Below are positions 42,669-55,453 of a stretch of DNA of 64,000 nucleotides, in pieces. Location of the stretch: NCBI GenBank assembly GCA_947846985.1, contig CANTUZ010000025.1, forward strand, positions 17,482,100 to 17,546,099, given 5' to 3'. The notes under the pieces are model-generated. The model was not told the DNA's origin and ran no database searches. It was given only the letters and a program-made list of their open reading frames with translations. Every line of letters starts with the position of its first letter. The stretch's first letter is position 1. This stretch comes from Fratercula arctica (lineage: Eukaryota; Chordata; Aves; Charadriiformes; Alcidae). Made by a program: the position numbers and the translations under genes.

Positions 42669-45009
42669 GTTGATCTTTTTTTTTTTCAAAGGAATTTAGC
42701 AAAAAATACCTTTTTCAAGAATGAAACATTTGTCAGACTTTTCTCTAGGTGTTTCTTCCACAAACAATCAAATATTTGCATTTGCTTTCAGTTGGTGGTC
42801 TCTCTTATTGATACTCGTGGGAGAAAGTAAGCTCTTATCTCATGTTCTTCTACACTTGGTAACTGCCTAGATAGTGAACTTCATTATCTTTACTATAACT
42901 TCAGCGTCTGCTTAAACAATTACATGCAGCAGACTTGTCTTACAGAAGCCAAACTACAAAAACATGTAAGTGTTTCACGATCCTGAAGAGTGCACTGGGA
43001 ATTTCTGAAAAGCTTCAAAAATCAAGTTACTCTATTATTTTTTTTTTTTGTTCCAGAAGAATTTCACTAGATTTTCTGAGGCATCAGAAAGATCAGAATC
43101 TGTTTTATAAATCCACCAACAGTCATCCTATTAACAAGGACTGCTTTGTTATTTCAATTCCCTGTTTCAGGTCTGTCTGGAAGATACATTTCAACACTTA
43201 CTTTGTGTGGGAAAGTGGGAGGAATTATCAGTCACTTTATTTTCTGGGACTATCATTTTATCCAGTTTATTTTATCTTTTAGATGTCAACTGCTTACAAC
43301 TACTTTGTTTTGTGGAGCATCTGGGGCAACTATGGATGTTTAATAATGAAGAACATGCAGTTTGTACACCACTAATTGGCTATGAAAGAGTAGTTGAAGA
43401 GGGTAACTATGTGTTTACTCAAGCCATAATCAGGTAAACTCATATGAATTAAAAGCTAGGTAAGAATTTCAGAGCTTGAAAGAGTAATGCTCTATCAATT
43501 AAAAAATATTTTTATCCACATCTGTTCTAAATTTGTAGAAGCTATGTTGCAACTCTTTTGGTAGCAAATATATGCAAGGTGTTGCCTGTTAGACTTGACT
43601 AGCTCTGCCATCACATTTTACCTATTACCACAAAGAATTTCAGCTTGTGTTCTGGTATGTGCTATGTGGATCTGTAAACAATGCAGTGCCTTTCTGAACT
43701 TCAGTATATTGCCTAAAATGATGAGTTGGCAAGCAATTACTTTTTGTTTTTCTGGCTGAAATTTAGTTGCTTCTTTTATATGTGATTTTACAAGTATGTC
43801 TTCAAGAGATCAAACTCCTCCATGGTGAAAACCATGCTTTAAAATGCTGAAGTTAGCGTAACTTTTCAACCTCTTTCTATTCTGATAACTCCACCCAAAG
43901 TCTCTTGTTTTTAAATACAAGTACACTAGTAAGAGTTTTAGTCATGCACTGCAGGTCATATTGCTACCATTAAAATGCACCTAAAGAGCAAAGAAGCTGA
44001 ACCAAAGAAAAGAAAAATCAACATCTGTAGAAGGTGTCACAAAGTTGATGAGCACATTGCCAATAAATGCTTGCTAGAGTCAACACAATGGTTTTACTGA
44101 GAGCATTGAACATTCTGCAGACATCAGTAAAGAAATCCAGTCAGTAAGAAGGAAAAATAAAGATGTGCTCATAGACAGCTCAACCTGCTCTCAAAGTTCC
44201 TGGGAATGGTTTGTAAAAGTTTCTAGTTTGCTTAAAACTTGAATTAAACTTTCAGTTCTGGCAATCTGAGAAAGATAATGCAACCCTTGATACTAAAATA
44301 TTTTAATGCCCCATCATGCTACGTGGATGTAAGAAGCTACCAGAAATTGAGACTTGTGCCCCATGATGCTCTTGCTTTCACTGAAATCATCAACTACTTG
44401 CCGTCATTCCATTTTTCCCCCAGGCCAAGAAAATCAGTGATTGTTGTGATCTGCACTATTGCAGGTCTAAAAAAGGTTAATAGTTTTTTTCTGCATTTCA
44501 TCAGAAAGACTTGTTTGCAATTAACTGTGGAGGAACAAGGAGAAGAAATCTGTTGTTAATCTTTGAATATGATCTGCTACCTTGATGGCTTTAACACACA
44601 TTCAAATTTAAGACTTGGAACTGGATGTGTGATTCTTGATCTAATGCCAATTCATTAATGCTGGTGCTGGAAGGTAGGTACTTCTTGTGTTCTTTGTATC
44701 AAGAGGACAAAACTGCCATTTTAATCTGAAAAACCAGCTTTCAATCTAGTGGACACTGTGTAGCAGTACATTCCCATAAGGTTCACTGCATCTGAACCAT
44801 GATCTGAACCTGAAATTTTGGGCAACACTTATAGTCACAGTCCAGTGCAGAAAAGAGATCATAGCTTCTCTCTGATATGGATACAGTCTTTTATAGGCTC
44901 TACCTAAGAACTCTTTTGAAACTGAAATAGAGGCTAGATACCTACCTCTAAAATCATTACCCTATAATTGCCTATTCATCTGCCTATTCTTTGTAGGCAG
45001 ATGAAATCC
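42669..45009. other. AT-rich interval without a recognisable gene
   Basis: 2.3 kb. ORFs up to 115 codons show no domain, no consistent frame and AT-driven composition. No RNA gene is seen. Confidence 0.5.
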
Positions 45010-45390
45010 ATAATATACTTGTAGTGATCCCGACTGGAAGATCACTGTACATTAAATAGTTAGTAATCCACATAACAGTTAGCCTGAGTATGCCCTGGCC
45101 TGTGCTGTGCTGTCCTGTGCTGCACTATGCTGCACAGTACATCTTGGCCTTCGTGCCTGTACTGTGCTGCGCTAATCCCCTGACTGCCAGCTCATTGTAA
45201 CAGAGGACCCTGCGGGCAACTTCCACTTGGTACTGGCAATTATGCCACCTGCATGGCCTTGCCTTTATCTAAAAGTGCAGCAAGAAGTTCTCATAAGAAC
45301 ATTGTTTCTGTTTGACAGTAGAAATAATGAATAGAGTTATTTTCTTGTAAGAAAATCCTATAATAGCTCAAATTACCAAAATAGGGTAAT
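45010..45390 (-). repeat. Dispersed repeat, inverted copy of 18690-19265
   Basis: The reverse complement shares several blocks of 20-60 bp with 18905-19200. It lies directly beside an LTR, as the other copy does. Confidence 0.7.
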
Positions 45391-45414
45391 CCTTCCATGG
45401 ATGGGATTTGCATG

Positions 45415-46470
45415 TGTGGTGGGTTGACCCTAGCTGGATGCCAGATGCCCACCAGAGCCACTCTAGCATTCCCATCCTCAGCTGGACAAGGGAGAGAAAA
45501 TGCAATGAAAGGCTCGTGGGTCAAGCTAAGGACAGGGAGAGATCATTCACTAATTACCGTCATAGGCAAAACAGACTCAACTTGGGGAGAATTAATTTAA
45601 TATATTACCAATCAAATCAGAGAAGGGGAACGAGAAATAAAACCAAATCTTCAAACATCTTACCCTCACCCCTCCCTTCTTCCTGGGTTCGACTTTATTA
45701 ACAATTTTTCTCTACCTCCTCCCCCTGAGCGACTCAGGAGGACAGGGAATGGGGGTTGCGGTCAGTTCATCACACACTGTTTCTGCCACTCCTTCCTCCT
45801 CAGGGGGAGGACTTTTCACATTCTTCCCCTGCTCCAGCATGGGGGCCCTCCCATGGGAGACAGTCTTCCATGAGTTTCTCCAGCATGAGTCCTTCCCACA
45901 GGCTGCAGTTCTTCACGAACTGCTCCAGCATGGGCTCCTCTCTCCATGGGACCACAGGTTCTGTCAGGAGCCTGCTGCAGTGCAGGCTCTCCACAGGGTC
46001 ACAGCTTCCTTCGGGCACATCCACCTGCTCCAGCGTGGGGTCCTCCACGGGCTACAGGTGGATATCTGCTCCATCATGGACCTCCACGGGCTGCAGGGGA
46101 AGAGCCTGCCTCACCGTGGTCTTCACCACAGGCTGCAGGGGAAGCTCTGCTCTGGCGCCTGGAGCACCTCCTCCCCCTCCTTCTTCACTGACTTTGGTGT
46201 CTGCAGAGTTGTTTCTCTCACATATTCTCACTCCTCTCTCCAGCTGCAGGTGCTGTTGTGCAGCAACTTTTCCCCTTTCTTAAATATGTTATCACAGAGG
46301 CGCTACTACTGTCGGTGATTGGCTCAGCTTTGGCCAGCAGCAGGTCCATCTTGGAGCCGACTAGCTTTGGCTTTATCAGACATAGGGGAAGCTTCTAGCA
46401 GCTTTTCACAGAAGCCACCCCCGTAGCCCCACCTGCTACCAAAACCTTGCCATGCAAATCTAATACAACA
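45415..46470 (-). mobile_element. Long LTR, minus orientation, resembling Birddawg-type avian LTRs
   Basis: About 1.05 kb from TGTTGTATTAG (minus start at 46470) to the CAACCCACCACA end near 45415. The middle (45800-46160) has imperfect repeats of a CTCCAGCATGGGG(T/C)CCTCC-like unit. The family name is from memory of sequence style only. TSDs are not clear. Confidence 0.6.
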
Positions 46471-48657
46471 TATCATGCTGCACCCTGATTGGAGGCCTAT
46501 TTGATGCTGTACAACTCGGGGTTCCGAGCATCTGAAGGGACATCTATGGTATCCTCTCCTTTATAGTGTCAGCTGTAATAAATAACATTTTAAGAGATAA
46601 TTTGCAGAGTCTGAGTACCTTTTTTACTGGGAACATAGTGAAACAGCACCTCCATGTGCAAAACAACACTGATCCATTTTTTAAAAATAGACTGAACTAT
46701 CTTCCTTCAAAAGATCTCAACATCTGATTAGGATGACTAAATTCTCACTTCCATCTAGGACTCAGGGCATACCTGTATACCCTACTTTCAACTGGCAGCT
46801 TCATGCTCTTTTTTTTTTTTTAAATGAATCCTATTCTGAGGCATCTAGTTGTAACTATGCAATGTGAAGGCTGCCTGCATCATACTTCTCTGCTTCTCAG
46901 CATTACACTGTCTAAGGTTCTGTGTATCAGACTAACCCACAAATGATAGTTCCACTGCTTGTTGTGATAAAACCACTCATTACAAATTCCATACAAATTC
47001 CATTTTTATGTAAGACAGTCAGTGGATAATAGTATTGTAAAAGTAGAGGGATTTGTACAAATCAATGAGACATTTATGTAACCACGTAAAGGTTCAAAGG
47101 CTATTTAGGCTGCATTAGAAGACAGCCTTCTATGTAGTCAGAGTGTAAGAATTGCTGAGCTCCAGGAAGAGAACAGAACACAAAGTCTTCCTTTAAAACT
47201 TCTATGACAAAATAGTAAGCATGGAAAACATTACTGAAAAGCAAGCTTCTTGGATGCTTGATTTAAGACTAGAACCCAAAACTTCAGATAAAGAAGCAGA
47301 ACTGACCCAGGGTTAACTTCCCTTTCCTTCTCTTCTAGTTTCATTCTCAAAAGATTAGGCCTGTATAATAGTAAAAAGAAGATGCTACATGTGAATCTTC
47401 ACAGCTGAAGAATTTCTGTTTTCCTCCTTGCTGATGTCTGAAATTTATGCCAGGTGTGTTTTTCCCTTCCCATCTTATTGCAACTCTACATTGCCAATGG
47501 TACATGATATGTGTCATCAAAAAATCATGTCAGATTAGTCCATTAGACCACTTTTTAAAAATTGCATATGAAATTTAATTTTCAGCCTAGAAAAAGTTTT
47601 TCAGTCTGATGCAGAAACATGCCTTTATGATATATCACACTGCACACCTTGGAACTGACACATCTGAATTTAATCAGTTTGGACAATTTGCATGTGAAGA
47701 GTTGATAGTATTCCACAATATGCTGCATTGATTTGATTGAATTGGTCTCTTCCTGAAATGATTCTGACTTCATTGTGATCAACCTGCAGTAATTCCATTA
47801 GAACGACTTTGGGTACAAATCTGCCCATCATGCCTGCTGTACTGCTAGCCTAGATATGCTGTGGGAAACAGCTATTAGTAAATTCAGTGTGAGCAAAAGG
47901 TGGAACAAAAAAGTGAAGAACACAAATTCCAACCTGTCCTATTTTAATACAGTGGTCATGTTTCTAAAAGAAATGAGCAATTTCTTTGCTCAAACAATTT
48001 GAACATTAGTTATACTACTTAAGAACAGCTCTCTCTCTGTCCTGCTTTCTCTAAGATTCTGTAATTATGAGCCAATTGAGTCTTCAGGTTACCAAATTCC
48101 ATTTTGAAAAAAAGTGCTTTGTGGGATCCTTGTTATTGTACATGGTGTCAATGTTAGGGATGTTAGGAGTTGCCACCCCCTCCAGCAGCTCAAGCCCAGG
48201 ACTTGCTCCTGTCTGGCCACTGGGACCCATACCAGTGCACCTGGGGACATGGGGGTCTCTAGCCCTGGCGGAGTAATGCGGCTGCTGCTTTCCCATTTGC
48301 AGCTTCAAACAGTAGTAAAGCTGACCATGTATGCCAGAGACACACATACATATAACTCTGGTTGGTTACAACATGGATGGTTACACAGACTGCCACAGAC
48401 AAGGCGCTGCCTTCAACAACACCTACATATAGGACTCACATAAAACATAAACACAGATAGTCAAATTCCCTTCCTCCTCTTCAGCTGGTAGAGACAGAAG
48501 TTCACTAGTGAAGGCACACATGTGGCAATCTAGATTCACAAGCACACATAGATTCATGGATCCCCCAAGTACCAGCACAGACCCTCTGTCTGTCTGGTAA
48601 CACTGCCTGGATCCTAGGCCCCCTTCCCCGCTTCACGGGTGTCCTGGTTTGAGCAAC
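46471..48657. other. Non-coding interval
   Basis: 2.2 kb of AT-rich sequence with no supported gene. 48280-48640 carries a GC-richer tract with partial likeness to 62860-62940 (CCAGCAC...ACCCTC), possibly a shared repeat. Confidence 0.45.
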
Positions 48658-49308
48658 TGTAACAGGTTCTTTTTTGGAGAGATTCCAACGTACAAAGTGG
48701 AGCCCACACAAGGAAAAAAAAAGGTTAACTCTGCTTTATTGTGAAGACTTGCTACAGGAAAAAAAAAAAAGCAGTGAATTCAGCTTTATTGCGAAGCCTT
48801 GTAAAGCGGTTCCCAAATGTCCCAAAAGTTACTTCAGAGAGTCTTACCAACCCATAGACTGTAGTAGCACCGCTGAGCAGCAGGATAACAAGGAGCCACA
48901 TTGGTACGGCAGAGGGAGGCAAGCACAGCACTTCAGGGCATCCCCTGTATCTTCAAAGTGCGCTCATGTCTCTCTCTCTCTCCGGCCCGAGACAGCCTCC
49001 TTATATCCTGCACCAGATTGAGTGGAAAAGTACAGGCTAGGGTCGCTGCATGCGTGGCCAGCGCATGCAGCGAGCCTCACCAGACTCATGATCCAGCTTT
49101 GCTAACAGCAGCTGTCTGAAACATGACTACATTGTTGTACTCCCTTCTTGTTATCTTCTTCTTTTAAGGTCAGATTCTCAAGGATACACACATAGTTTTT
49201 GCAGCAACAGTACTGAGGTCCTTTTCCTCGGCACGTATACTGGGTTTGGTTCAACTAGTAATTTTTCATCGTGTCTCACTCAGACCATCCTCTATTATCC
49301 CTTACACA
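48658..49308 (-). mobile_element. LTR, same family as 57504-58078, with duplicated poly(A) region
   Basis: On the minus strand it runs TGTGTAAGGG...CTGTTACA. Compared with 57504-58078 it carries an extra copy of the AATAAAGC-bearing segment (two poly(A) signals near 48738 and 48790). I see no exact TSD (GCAAC against GTGAC). Confidence 0.8.
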
Positions 49309-49413
49309 GTGACACAGGACTAATTTATCTTCTAATGCTTGGGAAAGCTGCACTTTTAGAAGACTCTAGTGTCTGAATTTGGGAAAATATTTACTTTATA
49401 GCGAGCTAGGCTA

Positions 49414-49924
49414 TGTGGGATTCAAGGTCTCAGTGTTTCTGAGCCTTGCCAGGTGCAGGGATGAGGAGGAGCAAGGCCTGGGCACTTGACCCAAGCTGGC
49501 CAACAGGGTTATTTCATGCCATGAACGTCACATTCAGTATAAATTAGAAAGTTTGCTGTGTAGTTCTCTCTCTCCCTTGGTGGCAATGGTCCAGAGAACT
49601 TATTGCCCCCGTGCTGGACCCCCAAGTCCTTCCCTTCCTCCCGAAGTCGTAGCGCTCGCAGTGTCTGACATTTGTTGCCCACTGCTGGGAGTGCACAGCT
49701 TCCTACTGATAGAATTGGCTGAGTATAATCCTTGTCTATTTTATATTAGTATTGGTATTAATACTGGTTCTTTAGTATTATTGTTAATCATTTAGTCTTA
49801 TCCTATTAAATCTATTTATATTTCAACCCTCGTGTTTCCTTGTTTTCCCCGATTCCCCTTTCCGGGTTGGGAGGGGTCATCGGTTGATAGAATAATTGTC
49901 TAAACAATTTCTCAAACCATAACA
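49414..49924 (+). repeat. 5' LTR of element D
   Basis: About 511 bp with TATAAATT at 49538-49545 and ATTAAA at 49805-49810. It is nearly identical to 62255-62774. Confidence 0.85.
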
Positions 49925-49925
49925 A

Positions 49926-50012
49926 ATTTAGCACCCAAAGTGATATCTTAATGCATTTGACACCCAACGTGGTGTTTTAAGGAATTTGGCACTCAACGTG
50001 ATAGTTTGCACT
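49926..50012 (+). repeat. Three 29-bp tandem copies of a primer-site-like motif
   Basis: ATTTRGCACCCAA-GTG-like units start at 49926, 49955 and 49984, exactly 29 bp apart. Each resembles a degenerate Lys-type PBS (GGCRCYCAACGTG core). Confidence 0.8.
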
Positions 50013-50118
50013 TAATCACTTAATTCAAATAGTGCTGGGAGAACCGCAGGCATTAATTTGAGAGTTTTGAAGAGTTGAAGTTTTAAACAGATTTAATCAG
50101 ATTTGTCAAACAGTCATT

Positions 50119-50265
50119 ATGAATCTGTTGGAGTGATTTCAAAGGACTATAGAAGGAGTCCTCTCGTATCTGTGTGTAGGCTTATGTGGGCAGCCATGGG
50201 AGCTGTGGGACAGTTCATTGCCGTTTCTCACTGATTTAGGGCAGCTTATCGTTTCTAAATGTGGA
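50119..50265 (+). pseudogene. Element D gag frame, N-terminal membrane-module segment (part 1)
   Basis: ATG at 50119 encodes MNLLE, the same first four residues as element A, then TGA at 50134-50136. The frame is then open to the insertion of element B after GTGGA (50261-50265). 147 bases, so the frame is kept and continues at 56477. Confidence 0.7.
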
Positions 50266-50605
50266 TGTAGCAGTTTGGCCTCAGACGGCAACAAAGAACC
50301 ACGTGCCGCTCGCTCGGGTCTTCCTGGTACGGGAAGGATCAGAAGAAAAAGGCAAAACTCTTGGGTTGAGACAAAGGCAGTTTAACAGAACAGCAAAGGG
50401 AACAAGAAAACAACAACAACACGGACAGAGGAATATACAAACGCGATTACAGAACCGCCCCTCCCCACCGCTCATGGACCAGACCCAGGACGCACCAGCC
50501 CGCTGGAAACCCAACTTCCTCCCCCCTCCCCTCCTTTTAATCTCAGGGTGGGCGTGGCTCACAGGGCATGGAATACTTAACCCTGTCCGCGCCGGAACCA
50601 GGACA
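50266..50605 (-). repeat. 3' LTR of element B
   Basis: 340 bp. The last bases are mutated (TGTAGCAG for TGTCGTGG when read on the plus strand). Confidence 0.88.
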
Positions 50606-50881
50606 TTATCCACCCCTTATTCCATACCATTTTTGCCACGCCCAGATCTTACAGTCTTCAGAACATGTGACTGGTGTACCCAGCGTACCTTGTGCACACA
50701 GTCCATGGGCTGAAGATGCAGATCTTGAGGAAGTTGCTGGGCATCAGCTCTGATCCCATCACCACTTTGCTTTACTCAATTCTTCATCAAAGTCCATCTG
50801 TCCTTAATTTGGGTGATTCTTACTGCAGTACAGCCAATAGCAATTATAGTAACGAGGACATACAGTGACAGTGTTACACAC

Positions 50882-53800
50882 AATTTGATTCTCCCCCAAA
50901 ATCAAGTCCCCATGAGGTACACATCGGACTTCCCCATCCTGCCGCATTACCCACCAAGTGCACCCAGATCCTTGGGCAAAAGCAATCCCACGGATGGGTT
51001 TGCCTTTGCCTGAGGCAGGACTAACCCAGACTGTCTTCCCTAAGATATTCTTCATGGGCACTACGGGGACCTTATCCCCTTCTACGGTATGTAGAAGTTT
51101 TGACTGGGCAGGGCCAGCCCGATTGGTAGATCCCCTGGTATTAACTAGCCAGGTAGCCTTTGCTAAATGTGCATCCCAATGTTTTAAGGTCCCACCACCC
51201 ATTGCTCTCAGGGTAGTTTTTAACAGTCCATTGTACCGTTCTATCTTCCCAGAGGCTGGTGCATGATAGGGGATGTGATATACCCACTCAATACCATGCT
51301 CTTTGGCCCAGGTGTCTATGAGGCTGTTTCGGAAATGAGTCTCGTTGTCCGACTCAATTCTCTCTGGGGTACCATGTCGCCACAGGACTTGCTTTTCAAG
51401 GCCCAGGATAGTATTCCGGGCAGTGGCATGGGGCACAGGGTATGTTTCCAGCCATCCAGTGGTTGCTTCCACCACTGTGAGCACATAGCGCTTGCCTTGA
51501 CGGGTTCGTGGCAGTGTGATATAATCAATCTGCCAGGCCTCCCCCATATTTATATTTCAACCATCGTCCTCCATACCAAAGAGGCTTCAAACGCTTGGCT
51601 TGCTTGATTGCAGCCCATGTCTCACATTCATGGATGACCTGTGCAATAGTGTCCATGGTCAAGTCCACCCCTCGGTCACGAGCCCATCTATATGTCGCAT
51701 CTCTTCCTTGATGGCCTGAGGTGTCATGGGCCCACCGAGCTATGAATAGTCCACCCTTACGTTGCCAGTCCAGATCCACCTGAGGCACTTCAATCCTAGC
51801 AGCCCGATCCACCTGCTGGTTGTTCTGATGTTCCTCCGTGGCCCGATTCCTCGGTACGTGGGCATCTACGTGGCGTACTTCCACAACCAGATTCTCTATC
51901 CGGGCAGCAATATCTTGCCATAGTTCAGCAGCCCAGATGGGTTTGCCTCTGCGCTGCCAGTTGCCCTGCTTCCACTGCTGTAACCACCCCCACAGAGCAT
52001 TTGCCACCATCCATGAGTCAGTGCAGAGATAAAGGACTGGCCATTTTTCTCGCTCGGCAATGTCCAAAGCCAGCTGAATGGCTTTCACCTCTGCAAACTG
52101 GCTCGATTCACCTTGTCCTTCACTGGCTTCTGCAACTTGTCGTGTAGGACTCCACACAGCAGCCTTCCACTTTCGATGCTTTCCCACAATCCCGCAGGAC
52201 CCATCAGTGAACAGGGCATATTTCTTCTCATTTTCTGGCAGTTTATTATATGGTGGGGCCTCTTCCGCACACGTCACCTCCTCCTCTGGTGACATTCCAA
52301 AATCCTTGCCTTCTGGCCAGTCCATGATCACTTCCAGAATTCCTGGGCGACTGGGGTTTCCCATTCGAGTTCGCTGTGTGATCAGTGCAATCCACTTACT
52401 CCAGGTAGCATCAGTTGCATGATGTGTGGTGGGGACCCTTTCTTTGAACATCCAACCCAGAACCGGCAGTCGAGGTGCTAAGAGGAGCTGCGCTTCTGTA
52501 CCAACCACCTCCGAAGCAGCTCAAACCCCTTCATATGCTGCCAATATCTCCTTTTCTGTTGGAGTGTAGCGGGCTTCGGATCCTCTGTATCCCCGACTCC
52601 AAAACCCTAGGGGTCGACCTCGGGTCTCCCCTGGTGCCTTCTGCCAGAGGCTCCAGGTAGGGCCATTCTCCCCGGCTGCAGTGTAGAGCACATTTTTAAC
52701 ATCTTGTCCTGCCCGGACTGGCCCCAGGGCCACTGCATGGACTATTTCCTGTTTGATTTGTTCAAAAGCTTGTCGTTGCTCAGGACCCCATTTAAAATCG
52801 TTCTTCTTCCGGGTTACTTGATACAGAGGGCTTACAATCAGACTGTAATCTGGGATATGCATCCTCCAAAAACCCACAATGCCTAAGAAAGCTTGTATTT
52901 CCTTTTTGCTAGTTGGTGGAGACATAGCTGCTATTTTGTTGATCACATCCATTGGGATCTGGCGGCGTCCATCTTGCCATTTTATTCCTAAGAACTGGAT
53001 CTCCTGTGCAGGTCCCTTGACCTTACTTCGTTTTATGGCAAAACCATCTTTCAGAAGGATTCGGGACTATTTTATTCCCCTTTCTCAAAAACTTCTTCAG
53101 CTGTGTTTCCCCATATGATGATGTCATCAATGTACTGCAGATGTTCTGGGGCTTCACCCTGTTCCAGTGCAGTCTGGATCAGTCCATGGCAAATGGTGGG
53201 GCTGTGTTTCCACCCCTGGGGCAGTCGATTCCAGGTGTACTGGATGCCCCTCCAAGTGAAAGCAAACTGTGGCCTGCACTCTGCTGCCAAAGGGACTGAG
53301 AAAAATGCATTCGCTATACCAATCGTGGCATACCACTTGGCTGCCTTGGACTCCACTTCATACTGGAGTTCTAGCATGTCCGGCACAGCAGCGCTCAGCG
53401 GTGGCGTGACTTCATTCAGGCCACGATAGTCTACAGTTAGCCTCCACTCTCCATTAGATTTTCGCACCGGCCATATGGGACTGTTAAAAGGCGAGCGAGT
53501 CTTGCTGATCACTCCTTGAACCTCTAGTTGACGAATCAGCTTATGGATGGGAATCAGAGAGTCTCGGTTAGTGCGATATTGCCGCCGATGCACCGTTGTG
53601 GTAGCAATCGGCACCTGCTGTTCTTCGACCCTCAACAACCCCACAACAGAAGAGTCCTCCGAGAGACCAGGCAAGGTGGACAACTGTTTAACTTCCTCCG
53701 TCTCCAAGGCAGCTATGCCAAAGGCCCACCAGTACCCCTTTGGGTCCTTAAAATACCCTCTCCTGAGGTAATCTATACCAAGGATGCATGGAGCCTCTGG

Positions 53801-54066
53801 GCCAGTCACAATGGGATGCTTTTGCCACTCATTCCCAGTTAGGCTCACTTCAGCCTCCAGTACAGTCAACTCTTGGGATCCCCCTGTGACCCCAGAAATA
53901 CAAATGGGTTCTGCCCCTCTATAGCTTGATGGTATCAGAGTGCGCTGTGCTCCTGTGTCCACTAGAGCCTTATACTCCTGTGGGTCTGATGTGCCAGGCC
54001 ATCGAATCCACACTGTCCAATAACCCGGTTGTCCCTTTCCTCCACCTGGCTGGAGGCAGGGCCCCT
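50882..54066 (-). pseudogene. pol: Element B pro-pol, multiply frameshifted
   Basis: Protease and RT are open at 54013-53072 (DTGA near 53960; YIDD near 53120). RT end and connection are at 52952-52521, with the shared TGA at 52521-52523. RNase H is at 52508 to about 51540. Integrase core and end are at 51547-50882. Two one-base insertions near 53075-53090 break RT, and another change near 51530-51545 breaks integrase. One base fewer than in A at about 54010 shifts the gag-pol junction. Catalytic residues otherwise match element A. It cannot be made as one product. Confidence 0.9.
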
Positions 54067-55026
54067 CTAATACTGGTCATGGTATCCGGTACTCACTTCT
54101 TGCAGAAATGACTTGGAGGTTCCTTCAAGGGGATCAGAAGCAAGATCAGGCCTTCTGCTCTGTCTGGGGAAGTGCCCACTGGAAACTGGGGCGGCACTTT
54201 TCCTGGAGGGATCTCCTTTTGTGGTTGTCCTTTCTTGCAACTCCTTTACCCGTTTCTGCAGGATCCAAGTAGGTTGTCCATCCCACTTCCTCATGTCCTC
54301 TCCATGGTCTCGCAGGTAGAACCACAGGGTGCCTCGTGGTGTGTACCCTCTGTAGTCTCTCTCTTGAGTGGGGAAATGCCTGCTCCTAATAGCTGAGATG
54401 CTGGCCCATACAGGTGGGGAGTAGGATATATTCTCTTCAAGTTGCTGGACCTTCCGGGACAGTTTCTCCACAGCTGAGACAAGGGGGGAAGAGAGGCTTT
54501 CTTCATATCGCCGGAGCTGGCCAGCCACCTCATCCACCGTTGGTCCCTCTTCACCTTTCCATTCCATTACTGCCAGTGAGTTGGCATATGACGATGGTGC
54601 GCTCCGTACAAACTTCCCCCACGTGGGCCTCGTGCAGTGCACCTCATCAGGGTCCGTGGGTAAGTCTGTGTTGTCCAAGTCATAATAAATCATCTCCCGC
54701 ACGGCTAATTCTCTCAGGTACTGGATATCTCTTTCCATGGTGGTCCACTTGCTTGGGTGACATACAACATCTTCACTGAAGGGGTACCTCTCCCTCACGC
54801 CTGACAGGAGTCGTTTCCAGAGGCTGAGGGCTTGGGTCTTCTTTCCAATTGCCTTGTCAATGCCACCTTCCCTAGACAGGGATCCCAACTGCCTGGCTTC
54901 CCTACCCTCTAATTCCAGGCTATTGGCCCCGTTATCCCAACACCAAAGCAGCCAGGTGACAATGTGCTCACCTGAAAGTCGGCTAAAATCTTTTCACATA
55001 ACCCACAGCTCACTCAAGGATAGGGA
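54067..55026 (-). pseudogene. gag: Element B Gag core
   Basis: Same protein as 36263-37222 in element A, with a private TGA at 54994-54996 (CGA in A) near the N-terminus and otherwise open from 54993 to the TAG at 54067-54069. The 273-codon stretch from 54888 covers LWKRLLSGVRERYPF to the basic C-terminus. Confidence 0.88.
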
Positions 55027-55430
55027 TCAGGTAATTATCTCTGGTTCTGCCTCTTCCTCCTGTCCTTGTGATGGCCCTGGTTCATCGTCATCTCTTACTA
55101 TGCGAACCGATTTCTTCGTGTACTTCTTTTGTATGGGTGCAACCGATACTGGCACGGGTTGGTTCCCTGGTTCAGCAGCAGTGGCTGTCACCGGGGTTGG
55201 AGTAGCTGCACTGGCTGCCACAGGGGTTGCGGTAGCCGCAGTGTCTATTGCAGGGGTTGCGGCAGCCGCAGTGTCTGTCGCAGGGGTTGCGGTAGCCGCA
55301 GCGCCTGCTTCTCTGGTCTCTGTCTCTTTCTCCTGAGGGTGCTGCATAGCACTGAGCAGTGCCTGGTAGATACTGGCCAGGGCCCAGCACAGTGCCGTGA
55401 GTTGTGCCTCTCTGGAATAGCCACAGCATT
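55027..55430 (-). pseudogene. Element B Ala/Thr/Pro linker with 30-bp repeats
   Basis: Units starting CAGGGGTTGC (plus strand) at 55221, 55251 and 55281 give a 30-bp, 10-residue repeat (ATPAIDTAAT-like). The frame ends at TGA 55027-55029 and is continuous with Gag beyond it. Upstream it is continuous with the end of the membrane module (SREAQLTALCWALASIYQALLS) without the extra C seen in A. Confidence 0.82.
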
Positions 55431-55453
55431 TTCCCTTCAGATATTCTACTATT

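Noticed and set aside
44278..44559. 93-codon ORF in the AT-rich interval
   Set aside because: No domain, no neighbours, single isolated frame; chance is likely.
45749..46318. 189- and 175-codon ORFs in the long LTR
   Set aside because: Open only because of the CTCCAGCATGG-type repeats; they lie within a non-coding LTR.
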